From JBOHNM01 sp050730675 (GTDB lineage Bacteria; Planctomycetota; Phycisphaerae; Phycisphaerales; UBA1924), in the NCBI GenBank assembly GCA_050730675.1, contig JBOHNM010000162.1, forward strand, positions 1-8,976: 8,976 nucleotides of DNA. Direction: 5' to 3'. Each line of letters starts with the position of its first letter. Positions within the stretch are counted from its first letter, which is position 1. A program made the translations under genes and the position numbers. The notes under the pieces were generated by a model that saw nothing but the letters and a program-made list of their open reading frames with translations, did not search any database and was not told the DNA's origin. Shown one piece after another: positions 1 through 7,315 of the stretch.

Positions 1-2
1 GG

Positions 3-2375
3 TTCTCGCAGTATGGCAACGGCCTGGACCTCACGGCCCCGGGAACATCGATCTTTACGACCGATCGCTCGGGAACCGCGGGTTACAACATGAGTTCCAC
101 CGACGGCGACTACACGAGCTTCGGCGGCACGTCGTCGGCCGCGCCCGTGGCCGCGGGGACCGCGGCGCTGGCGCTCTCGTCGAAGCCGTGGCTCTCGGCG
201 GGCGCGATGGAGACGGACCTCTACCACTCCACGATCGACCGCGGCACAGCGGGCTACGACACGACCTATGGCTGGGGGATCATCAATGCGTACAACTTCA
301 TGGTCTATTACTTTGAGACCCAGGTCAATGACGCCTGCGGGAACGCGACCAACCTCGGCAGCGGAACCAATGTCACTTGGTCACAGAACGTCACGAGTGC
401 GATCGATGACGCTGTCGCCGAGCCGCAGGAGAGCTGCGAGGCCGGGAACGTGGGGGTTTTCCACTCGGTCTGGTACCGCTGGACCGCACCAACCTTCGGC
501 ACCATCAACCTCGACACCATCGGGTCCAACTACGACACGGTGCTGTCGGTCTGGGACGGCTGCGGCGTGTACAACTCCGCATCGGACACGCTGGCCGCGC
601 CGACACAGATGGGTTGCAACGACGACATCAGCGGCTCCAATCTCGCCTCCTCGGTCTCCAACGTGCGAGTCAAGACCGGGCAGACGGTGCGCATCAAGGT
701 GTCTCGTTACGGCCGCGGGCCAGTCACTTCGATCAACTCCCTTTCGGCGACGTTGCACCTGACGTTCACTCCCGGTCCGCCGACCAACAACGCGTGCAAC
801 ACTGCCGAGCCAATGACATTCGTCGATGTCGGGGGCTCCCTCGCGTACGAGTCGCCCCTGTGGGACACCTCTTTGGCGCAGAACCTCACGGGGTGCGCGC
901 AGGAGACGGCCGCGTCGTGCGTTTTCGCCTCCACAAAGCCGGTGTGGTGGACGTTCACCGCGCCGGGGGACGGGGTGATGCTCTTCCAGACCTATGAGTC
1001 GAACTATGACACCGTCCTGAGCATCTACAGCGGTTGCGGGCACCTGATCCAGATCGGTGTCGGCGGCCAGACCATCTGCTCGGCCCCCACACAGAATGCG
1101 TGCAGCGACGACCTCGAGCCGGGAACGCTGTGGAGCAATATTCCGAACTTCAACGTTCTGGCGGGGCAGACGTACAAGGTCCGCCTGGCGGGCTACGGCG
1201 CCGCGAGCACGGGCGGGCTTGCGAGACTGCGGGCCTGGTTCTCGGCCGTCAACTACCCGGCGCCGGCCAACGACGCGTGCACGAACGCGACGGTGATTCC
1301 ACCCGAGAGCACTTCGTTCACCGACTCGGTCTCGAACATGGGCGCGACCACCGCCGGCGACTGCGGCGACCCGCCGGCGAACACCGTCGGCACCGTTACG
1401 TCGCGTTCGGTCTGGTGGACCTTCACGCCCCCGACCGACGGCGTCTGCTCGATCGACACGCTCACGTCCACGTTCGACACCACGATGAGCATCTATGACG
1501 CGACGTACACCGGCTGCGCCGCCCGCGACGGCAACAATGTCTGCATCTATCCGAACTACGTCACCTACGACGAGGACTCGGGCTCCGGCTTCACGTCGGT
1601 GATCAGCGGTCAGCCGCTGGTCAGCGGGCACGTCTACCTCTTCCGCGTCGCCGGGTACAGCACCGGCTCGCGCGGTACCGTCAACTTCGCATTCTCATTC
1701 TCCCCGACCGGCCCGATGCCGCCGGCCAACGACGCCTGGGTCGCTGCGTTGCCGATGCCGAGCGAGGGGGGCACAGCGTTTACCTCCGGCCCCATCGACA
1801 CGCGGGCGGCCACCAGCGACACGGATTGCGGCGACGGCATCCTCGCATGCACCGCCGATCCGCTGGGCAACTCGATCTGGTTCACCATCACCCCCGACAC
1901 CGACGGCTTCCTCGACGCCAATACCTTCTCGTCTGATTTCGACACTGTGCTGGCCGTGTTCGACGCGTCCGGCGGTGGACCCACACGCGACGAGCTTGGC
2001 AACTGCATCTATCCGTCCGAGATCGCCTGCAACGACAACCTCGACGAGGTCACGCTGCAATCGGTCGTGAGCGCGACACTCCTTCGCGGCCACACCTATC
2101 TCGTCGCTGTGTTCGCCAAAGATGCCGGCGGCCAAGCCGTGCTCGACTCGGCCTACACCGCCGCCTGCACCGCGGATCTGGCCGGTTTCGGCGGCAACAT
2201 CGGTCCCGATCATCTACTGACGGTCGACGATCTGGTCTACTTCCTCAGCGCGTTCTTTGGCAATGATCCGCGGGCGGACATCGCCACCACCGGCGGGACG
2301 CTCGGGGCGGATGGACAAATGACCGTCGATGACCTGGTCACTTTCCTGCAGTACTTCTTCAGCAACTGTCCGTGA
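3..2375 (+). CDS. Secreted S8 (subtilisin-like) serine protease with four PPC-like repeats and a dockerin-like C-terminus; 5' end missing
   Basis: This is the C-terminal part of an exported peptidase. The frame is open to the left edge, and the codons before the first ATG (base 90) read FSQYGNGLDLTAPGTSIFTT, a typical subtilase stretch, so base 90 is not the start. Counting from that internal Met, GTSSAAP at residues 13-19 is the catalytic-Ser motif (Ser15, bases 132-134), and YGWGIINA at 60-67 closes the protease domain as in other S8 enzymes. The catalytic Asp and His lie off the window. Four repeats follow, starting near residues 80, 233, 394 and 547 with N-[DN]-A-[CW]. Each carries a Trp-rich strand (VWYRWTAP, VWWTFTAP, VWWTFTPP, IWFTITPD) and a [YF]DT-x-[LM] motif. 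Residues 693-761 are a duplicated LTVDDLV / MTVDDLV dockerin-like unit ending in NCP. The many cysteines fit an extracellular protein. Likely role: extracellular or cell-surface proteolysis; the substrate cannot be inferred. Confidence 0.92.
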   Translation, partial: FSQYGNGLDLTAPGTSIFTTDRSGTAGYNMSSTDGDYTSFGGTSSAAPVAAGTAALALSSKPWLSAGAMETDLYHSTIDRGTAGYDTTYGWGIINAYNFMVYYFETQVNDACGNATNLGSGTNVTWSQNVTSAIDDAVAEPQESCEAGNVGVFHSVWYRWTAPTFGTINLDTIGSNYDTVLSVWDGCGVYNSASDTLAAPTQMGCNDDISGSNLASSVSNVRVKTGQTVRIKVSRYGRGPVTSINSLSATLHLTFTPGPPTNNACNTAEPMTFVDVGGSLAYESPLWDTSLAQNLTGCAQETAASCVFASTKPVWWTFTAPGDGVMLFQTYESNYDTVLSIYSGCGHLIQIGVGGQTICSAPTQNACSDDLEPGTLWSNIPNFNVLAGQTYKVRLAGYGAASTGGLARLRAWFSAVNYPAPANDACTNATVIPPESTSFTDSVSNMGATTAGDCGDPPANTVGTVTSRSVWWTFTPPTDGVCSIDTLTSTFDTTMSIYDATYTGCAARDGNNVCIYPNYVTYDEDSGSGFTSVISGQPLVSGHVYLFRVAGYSTGSRGTVNFAFSFSPTGPMPPANDAWVAALPMPSEGGTAFTSGPIDTRAATSDTDCGDGILACTADPLGNSIWFTITPDTDGFLDANTFSSDFDTVLAVFDASGGGPTRDELGNCIYPSEIACNDNLDEVTLQSVVSATLLRGHTYLVAVFAKDAGGQAVLDSAYTAACTADLAGFGGNIGPDHLLTVDDLVYFLSAFFGNDPRADIATTGGTLGADGQMTVDDLVTFLQYFFSNCP
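327..2159 (+). repeat. Four tandem PPC-like beta-domain repeats within the protease
   Basis: The repeats are visible at protein level, about 145-155 residues each, starting at bases 327, 786, 1269 and 1728. Shared landmarks in order are: an N-[DN]-A-[CW] start, a Trp-containing strand followed by a Gly turn, SNYDTVLSVWDGCG or its equivalent, a Cys/Asp-rich segment (CNDD, CSDD, YDED, CNDN), and a G-[QH]-x-[YV]-x-[IVF] strand ending in a Gly/Tyr turn. The pattern resembles PPC (pre-peptidase C-terminal) jelly-roll domains, which flank many secreted proteases. The copies are clearly diverged, and I see no long exact DNA repeat, so this is an old duplication. The fourth copy has NDAW in place of NDAC. 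Confidence 0.75.
2166..2372 (+). other. Dockerin-like C-terminal domain bracketed by two cysteines
   Basis: Residues 693-761 of the protease (counted from the Met at base 90) start at Cys693 and end with Cys760-Pro761. Two related halves are seen, GNIGPDHLLTVDDLVYFL and GTLGADGQMTVDDLVTFL, with the linker ADIATT between them. This two-loop arrangement, with the frame C-x-A-D-L ... A-D-I ... N-C-P, matches the dockerin-type tails I recall at the ends of many Phycisphaerales exoproteins. In dockerin numbering only positions 5 and 12 are Asp in both loops. Positions 1 and 3 are Asn/Gly in the first loop and Thr/Gly in the second, so calcium binding may be weak. Its role is probably surface attachment or sorting, which is inference. 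Confidence 0.65.
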
Positions 2376-2404
2376 GTGGCAGGGGCCTTCTCGATACTCA
2401 TGTG

Positions 2405-2441
2405 CGTCCGGCGGCGTGGATACGCCGCCGGACGTGTTTTT
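2405..2441 (+). terminator. Rho-independent terminator of the protease gene
   Basis: A perfect 13-bp inverted repeat (arms 2405-2417 and 2422-2434) encloses a 4-base loop (GGAT). A run of five T follows at 2437-2441. The stem is almost all G/C and begins 29 bases after the protease stop codon. On the minus strand the same stem lies 25 bases past the stop of the operon's last gene, but there the exit sequence (CACATGAGTA) has no T run. It is therefore a convincing terminator for plus-strand transcription and at most a partial barrier or mRNA 3' end for the minus-strand operon. Confidence 0.88.
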
Positions 2442-2459
2442 GGGGCGGCGAGCCCGGGC

Positions 2460-5400
2460 TTATCCCGGTACCGCCTGGGCCCAACGGTTGAGCACATCTC
2501 CGAGGTCATTGGAAGCAGGCTGCTCGGCACCCGGGCCGAAGTACTTGCGTTCCAGGGTCGCGATGTCGCGTTCCAATTCGGCTCGGCGGGCTTCGTTCAG
2601 CGTCTGGCCGTGCAGCGCGTGCAGTCGACGGAGCGTCATGACGGTGTTGAGCGGGGTAACGCGGCTCGGAATTGCGAATGCGGATGTGAGCGGAGCCGAG
2701 CCGCGGTTCGCCTTGAATCGCCGATACGCGAAGATGCCCGCGGCGATCACAACCAGCGGAATTCCGATCATCGCAGCCGTGGCGTAGAGGCTTCGACCCT
2801 CGACTCGGACCGTGCCGCCCTGCACCTGGACCAAGTCCATATCGGAGAAGTAGCGGGCATCGACCGTCGCCTTTACACCGTCCTTGAGGATCGGCATCTT
2901 GAAAACCGAGCCCTGCGATGAACCGCTCGGCGTGTAGGTAATCAGCCAGCTTCGCTCGACGTTGAGCCGGTAGACGCCATTGGCATCGGGCTCCGGATAT
3001 CCGCCCTCAGGGGGCTTGGGCTGCCCCCAGCCCCAGCGCGAAGTGGAGGCTTCGCCCTCCTGCATCACCACTGTGGGCTTGGCCTCGACGCCTTTCTCTT
3101 CGATCTCGTATCCGTCGATCGCGTTGTCGATGCCCATGACCGCCTCGCGCAGGTCGGGGACTGCGCCCTTGCCGCGGCAGACGACTTCCAGTTTGATCGT
3201 GCGGTCTTTCTCATGGTCGCGGGCATCGCGCGGGTCGCAGACCATCGTGACCTTGAGGTCCGAGCATGGGCGTGCAGCGATTGGTTCGGATGTGGCTGCC
3301 GCGCCGACGGCAATCGGCGGAGTGTTCGAAGGGACGACCAGGGTGACCGGCCCGGTCTGGTCCTCGAATTGCATCTCCATGGTAATCTGCGGCAAACGAT
3401 CCGCTGCGGGGTCCTTCCGCGAAACCACGGCGTACGCCATGGGCTTTTCGAGCCAGCCGTCCTGGCCGCTCTCGGTGACGCCGCGCGGGGGCATAAAGGC
3501 GTCGAAGAACCCGATCGACTCGACGGTAAAGCCCTTGCCCAGCGTGGTCTCGATGTTCTTCTGGAGCTTCTCGCGGAAGTTGATCTCCTGGTACTGACGG
3601 CCGACGCGGACGAAGGCGTTGGTCTGGAGGTACTTAGAGAAGCCGCCAGTTTCGCGGTCCACGGAGTTGGTGAAACGCAGCGAGATGAGGACACCGAACT
3701 GGCGACCGGTGCCGACGCGGTCGTCGCCATCGATGACCATGCGGAGCTTGATCTCGTCCTTCACAAGGTCGCGGTAGAGCTCCTCAAGCGAGCGCAAGGA
3801 TGCGCCGGCGGGGTGATTGCCGATGACGCGGAGGGCCTGTTTGACCAGTCGCGGCTTGACCTCGGGTTCGGCGCGCGAAACAGCGGCGCCGATGACGCGA
3901 GCGAAGTCGCTGGTGTGTCGGAAGGCCGAATCGGGTGGGAGTGAGGCGATCGCCTTCTTGATCCGCTCGACCTGATCGTCCTTGGGAGCCTCACCACCTT
4001 CGGCCGGCAGATCGTCGGCACTGATAAAGTTGAGCTGCGAGGTGCCCATGGCGGCGCCGAACCACCGCTCGTAGACGCCGATGTCCTCGCGCTCTTCGCC
4101 TGCGGCGATGGCCTTGGCGTATCGGGCCGCTGCTTCCTCGAACGCCGCGAACGCCTGGGCGCGGTACTCGGCCTGCTTGGCTGAATCGCCGCCTTTCTTC
4201 TGAGCGATGCGGAACTGCATGCGGTCGTAGGCGAGACCGGCCTTGATGACGGCGAACCGCCAGGAATCTGGGCGACGAGCGATCGCGCTGTCGATGAGGT
4301 CGAGGGCGATGCCGTAGCCCTTGTCAACGAGCTGGGCGATCTCGGTGTCGGTGCGCTTGACGCCCTGCTGCGACTGTGCGGCGCGGTTGCGCCAGTCACC
4401 GTTGAGACTTGCGGCCATGGTGGAAGCGAGCGTGGCGCAGGTGGCGGGTGGAATCTGCGCGACCGGGCCGAAGACTCGCTGGATGTCGGCCGGGTCGTAG
4501 ACCTCGGTGATCCCGTGGCAAGCCTTGAACGCCGGGGCGAGGGTGGGGAGAGTGCGGGCATCGACGCCTGCAGTCTGGAGCGTATCGATGAGGCGGGTGA
4601 GGCGTTCGAGGTTGCGGCGCTGGCGGCCGCGGGTGAGCGGGGCTTGCGCGATAGCCTCGCGCCAGAAGTAGTACATCATCGCGTCGGGATCGATGTCGCT
4701 CTTGGGGGCCAGTCGCATTTCCCAGGTCTTGAGGAAGGCATCGGCGATGGGGACGGCCTGATCGGGCGTCCGGGTGACGGCATCGGAGAGGAGATTGAGG
4801 GCCAGGTCGGTCTCGTCGGCGATGGTGGCGATGCCGATGCACGCCTTGCCGGCACGGACGGCGAGCGAGGGCTCGAGGGCGTCGAACCACGCCTTGCTCG
4901 GGATGGCGCGCAGCAGCAACTGGGCTTCCTTGGCGATGGTGCGCTGGCGGCCCTTCGCATTCACCGCATTCTCCATCTCGGTGACAAGCGCGGCGGTGAG
5001 CATGCGCATCGGTACGCGGAGCACGGACTGGTCGATGTCCCTGCGTTCGAGGAGGACATCTACGGCTTCCTTGAGTGCCAGAACGGACTGAGCACGTTGT
5101 TCCTCGTCCTGCTTGGCATCGCCGATGCCGGCGGCGCTCAGGGCAATGGCCTGGAGCGCGGCGGGGCCGAGGGTGTCGTTGGCAAAGACGCTGCGGAGCC
5201 AGGGCGTCACTTGTGCGCGGGGCATGCGGGTCATGAGACCCACAGCCTGCTTGATCGCTTCCTGACGGGAGGCCTGCGAGGCGCGGTCCATGAGCGCGAC
5301 CTCGGTGAAGAGGTCCCAGGCGCCGGCGCGGTGGGCATCGCCCTCCGGGCCCGGTCCGAGTTTGGAAGCAAGGTCGGCGCGGTAGCGGCCGTGCACGAGG

Positions 5401-6374
5401 ATGAGTTCACCATCGCCGGCGGTGCGGGCTTCTTCGAGCGGCGGGAGGTACTCGTAGGCCTGCTGAACCAACCCAGCACCGGCGAGCAGATCAACGGTGC
5501 GGCGGCGCTTGGTGGGGTCGGCCGAACCGAAGAGTTCGGTACCCGCCTTGATCTTGGCGAGCATGGGGCCGGGACTGTTCTTGTCTGACGCCGCGCGAAG
5601 CATGCCGGCGAGGGCGGTGAGCTGCCAGGGTTTGGGGTCTTCGGGACAGGCGTCGGCGAAGGCGAGGACTTCTTCGGGGAGCAGGCCGGAGTTGCCGCGG
5701 TTGAGTGATTGGAGGATCTGCGAGTAGACCTGTTGGGCTTCCGACTTGGAACGCTCGGTGAAGTACGTGTTCAGCACGCCCCACTCACCGGCCATCACCT
5801 GCAGGTGGAGCCAGCGGGCGATATCGGCCCCCTTGGCCGTGGCGATGTTCGGCATCGGGACCTGGCCGAAGCCGAGCTTAGACCGAGCGCTCAACACGTT
5901 CTGCGGCGTGCGGGCGAAGTCCATGTCGCGGAGCGCGGCGACGGTTTCACGCGTGCGCGTGGCTTCGGCATTCGCGGCGGAGGCGTAGCCGAGGAGGGCA
6001 TCAAGGTCGTAGCCGAGGTCCTTGTAATAGGCCTTCATCTCGTCCTGGCGGTCCTTGGGGAGCGCCTCAAACTGGGCCTTAAGGTCGGCGAGTTCCTCCT
6101 TGGAGAACGGACCGCCGGCAGCGGGGAGAGTGGCGCCTTGCACCTGCGCGGCGTCGCCACCGGGCTGGTCCGGGGGCGGCGCTTCGCCTTCAGGGCGCGG
6201 TGCGGTCGGCACGGCAACCTTCATCGGTCGCACGAGAACGGCGGGCTGGGCCGCGCTCTGCGCCAGCGCGGCGCTGGCGGTGAGCATGGAACAGCATGCC
6301 GCGAGAGCGAGTTGGCAGCCGGCAGTACCGAGCATGGCGCTCACGGATGTGGTCTTGATGTTGTGGCGTGTCAT
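2460..6374 (-). CDS. Large exported protein: helical repeat region, beta-rich region, C-terminal membrane anchor; last gene of a Bat-like VWA operon
   Basis: This encodes 1304 residues from an ATG preceded by GAAGGA at a 10-base gap. Residues 1-38 form a signal peptide, probably cut after ALA38; an Ala/Pro-rich linker (about 40-80) follows. Residues about 85-870 are rich in Ala, Leu, Arg and Glu and read as successive amphipathic helices, like a TPR-type alpha-solenoid, although no consensus TPR is obvious by eye. Residues about 875-1195 are beta-like, including GVLISLRFTNSVD and AYAVVSRKDP, with Cys1037, Cys1046 and Cys1066. A membrane segment at about 1197-1217 (MIGIPLVVIAAGIFAY) is followed by YRRFKANR and a cytoplasmic tail of about 85 residues with a charged helix (ARRAELERDIATLERKYF). 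Most of the protein should therefore sit outside the cytoplasmic membrane, tethered at its end. I do not recognise a named family. The operon position and the topology suggest an analogue of BatD, or of BatD plus a TPR protein, but this is inference. The reading frame is intact. Confidence 0.9.
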   Translation of the reverse strand: MTRHNIKTTSVSAMLGTAGCQLALAACCSMLTASAALAQSAAQPAVLVRPMKVAVPTAPRPEGEAPPPDQPGGDAAQVQGATLPAAGGPFSKEELADLKAQFEALPKDRQDEMKAYYKDLGYDLDALLGYASAANAEATRTRETVAALRDMDFARTPQNVLSARSKLGFGQVPMPNIATAKGADIARWLHLQVMAGEWGVLNTYFTERSKSEAQQVYSQILQSLNRGNSGLLPEEVLAFADACPEDPKPWQLTALAGMLRAASDKNSPGPMLAKIKAGTELFGSADPTKRRRTVDLLAGAGLVQQAYEYLPPLEEARTAGDGELILVHGRYRADLASKLGPGPEGDAHRAGAWDLFTEVALMDRASQASRQEAIKQAVGLMTRMPRAQVTPWLRSVFANDTLGPAALQAIALSAAGIGDAKQDEEQRAQSVLALKEAVDVLLERRDIDQSVLRVPMRMLTAALVTEMENAVNAKGRQRTIAKEAQLLLRAIPSKAWFDALEPSLAVRAGKACIGIATIADETDLALNLLSDAVTRTPDQAVPIADAFLKTWEMRLAPKSDIDPDAMMYYFWREAIAQAPLTRGRQRRNLERLTRLIDTLQTAGVDARTLPTLAPAFKACHGITEVYDPADIQRVFGPVAQIPPATCATLASTMAASLNGDWRNRAAQSQQGVKRTDTEIAQLVDKGYGIALDLIDSAIARRPDSWRFAVIKAGLAYDRMQFRIAQKKGGDSAKQAEYRAQAFAAFEEAAARYAKAIAAGEEREDIGVYERWFGAAMGTSQLNFISADDLPAEGGEAPKDDQVERIKKAIASLPPDSAFRHTSDFARVIGAAVSRAEPEVKPRLVKQALRVIGNHPAGASLRSLEELYRDLVKDEIKLRMVIDGDDRVGTGRQFGVLISLRFTNSVDRETGGFSKYLQTNAFVRVGRQYQEINFREKLQKNIETTLGKGFTVESIGFFDAFMPPRGVTESGQDGWLEKPMAYAVVSRKDPAADRLPQITMEMQFEDQTGPVTLVVPSNTPPIAVGAAATSEPIAARPCSDLKVTMVCDPRDARDHEKDRTIKLEVVCRGKGAVPDLREAVMGIDNAIDGYEIEEKGVEAKPTVVMQEGEASTSRWGWGQPKPPEGGYPEPDANGVYRLNVERSWLITYTPSGSSQGSVFKMPILKDGVKATVDARYFSDMDLVQVQGGTVRVEGRSLYATAAMIGIPLVVIAAGIFAYRRFKANRGSAPLTSAFAIPSRVTPLNTVMTLRRLHALHGQTLNEARRAELERDIATLERKYFGPGAEQPASNDLGDVLNRWAQAVPG

Positions 6375-6384
6375 AGATCGTCAA

Positions 6385-6390
6385 TCCTTC
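6385..6390 (-). promoter_or_regulatory. Shine-Dalgarno site of the 1304-residue protein gene
   Basis: On the minus strand the sequence reads GAAGGA, then 10 bases, then ATG. The site lies in the 39-base gap after the upstream gene's TGA, so this gene has its own ribosome entry within the operon. It supports the ATG at 6372-6374 as the start, in agreement with the signal peptide that begins there. Confidence 0.7.
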
Positions 6391-6413
6391 GAGTACTTCG
6401 TCGTGCTGCTCGC

Positions 6414-7304
6414 TCACCAACCGCCGGGGACGTCGCCGACGCCGCCCGCGCCGCGGGCATCGCTCTTCCGGCGTGGCGGCCGCTTGGACTTGCCGGGGTT
6501 CTTGCCTTCGCGGAGGCCGTCGCCGCCGCGGCGGGGGCTATATTTCGGGAGCGGCTTGGCTTGGAGGTCCTCCGAAGAACTCTGCTCAAGATTGAGCACA
6601 AGTTCAAGGTTTTTCTGGCGCTCCGCGGACCTTGGATCAGCCGACTTGGTGTCGGCGGGTTGGCCGACCGGGTCGGCGGGCTCGGCGAGGTAGCGGAAGT
6701 TCTGGCGGGCCTGACCGGAGACTTCGCGCCACTCGCTGGCGGGCTTGCCGCTGGCGCGGAGGAGGCGTGCGCCGTAGTAGTAACCGGTGGCCGCCTCTTC
6801 GCGGGCCTGATCCGCAAGGGGTGTTGTCTCTTGACCCGCGTCGCTGAGCGTATCGAGCATGAGTTCGAGGTCGCCAACGCCTTCGGCGATACTACCGGAA
6901 CAAATCAAGGCACGGTCGCGGGCTATTCGCACGGTCGGGGCTCTCTCCGAACCCGCGGCGGCGAGCATCTCGTGGGCTTCGAAGAGCTTGTCGGCGGCTG
7001 TGCGCCACGCGGCGGCGGCGGCCGTGTAGGCAGCATCCTCGGCATCGGCGGCGGTTTTGGCGGCGGCGGTTGCTTCGGGGGTCTTGAGGTCGATGCCGGC
7101 CTTGCGGGCCTTGAGCGCAGAAAGGTGTGCCCCGTAGGCGGTTTCCTGGGCGGCCTCGGCCGCGGCGTCGAGCGTGCGGGCTTGGGCGAGCAGTTCACCG
7201 GCGCGATCTTCCGTGTACGCGCGTTGACCGGGGCCGAAGTGGTACGCGAGCGCAGCCACGGGGATGAGTGCCCAAGCGGTCCAGGCGATGTTCTTGAGGA
7301 TCAT
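6414..7304 (-). CDS. Signal-anchored helical (TPR-like) protein with a basic, Gly/Pro-rich C-terminal tail
   Basis: This encodes 296 residues. The N-terminus MILKNIAW leads into one hydrophobic segment (about residues 6-22, ending ALAYHF). With Lys4 before it and no clear cleavage site, it reads as a signal anchor with the rest of the protein outside the cytoplasm. Residues about 30-210 are strongly helical and very Ala-rich (a run of five Ala at 95-99). Repeated patterns such as AGELLAQARTLDAAAEAAQE and YYYGARLLRASG suggest degenerate TPR-like hairpins. Residues about 250-296 form a disordered, Arg/Lys-rich tail that turns Gly-rich and ends DVPGGW. The start is fixed by GAGGT 6 bases upstream. 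It lies 9 bases after the second VWA gene and 39 bases before the giant gene, so co-expression is near certain. In Bat systems this slot is often held by TPR proteins (BatC, BatE); equivalence is an inference, and I recognise no named family. Confidence 0.85.
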   Translation of the reverse strand: MILKNIAWTAWALIPVAALAYHFGPGQRAYTEDRAGELLAQARTLDAAAEAAQETAYGAHLSALKARKAGIDLKTPEATAAAKTAADAEDAAYTAAAAAWRTAADKLFEAHEMLAAAGSERAPTVRIARDRALICSGSIAEGVGDLELMLDTLSDAGQETTPLADQAREEAATGYYYGARLLRASGKPASEWREVSGQARQNFRYLAEPADPVGQPADTKSADPRSAERQKNLELVLNLEQSSSEDLQAKPLPKYSPRRGGDGLREGKNPGKSKRPPRRKSDARGAGGVGDVPGGW

Positions 7305-7310
7305 GGGTGT

Positions 7311-7315
7311 ACCTC
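7311..7315 (-). promoter_or_regulatory. Shine-Dalgarno site overlapping the upstream stop codon
   Basis: The minus strand reads TGAGGT, in which TGA (7314-7316) is the stop of the second VWA gene and GAGGT is the ribosome-binding site for the ATG at 7302-7304, with a 6-base gap. Termination on one gene therefore takes place on the initiation site of the next, which favours coupled translation. Confidence 0.7.

Noticed and set aside
90..92. ATG as the start of the protease gene
   Set aside because: The frame continues upstream with subtilase-like sequence, and this Met sits only about 13 residues before the catalytic-Ser motif, so it is internal.
381..1631. A 416-codon open frame on the minus strand
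   Set aside because: It is antisense to the protease repeats, which show conserved motifs in all four copies. The antisense product is Arg/Val/Gly-rich with no domain features.
2451..2460. Perfect 10-base palindrome AGCCCGGGCT next to the giant gene's stop codon
   Set aside because: It has no loop and no T run, and short GC palindromes are expected by chance at this base composition.
4515..5588. A 357-codon open frame on the plus strand
   Set aside because: It lies wholly inside the intact minus-strand giant gene and has a Gly/Glu-rich composition with no family signature.
6294..6296. Lipoprotein cysteine (LAAC, Cys27) in the giant protein
   Set aside because: A better type I signal peptidase site (ASAALA before QSAA, after residue 38) follows, and the protein already has a C-terminal membrane anchor. 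A lipoprotein cannot be fully excluded.
7005..7080. GGC/GCG-rich repetitive stretch
   Set aside because: It is simply Ala-rich coding sequence (helical region of the small anchored protein) in GC-rich codons, not a distinct repeat.
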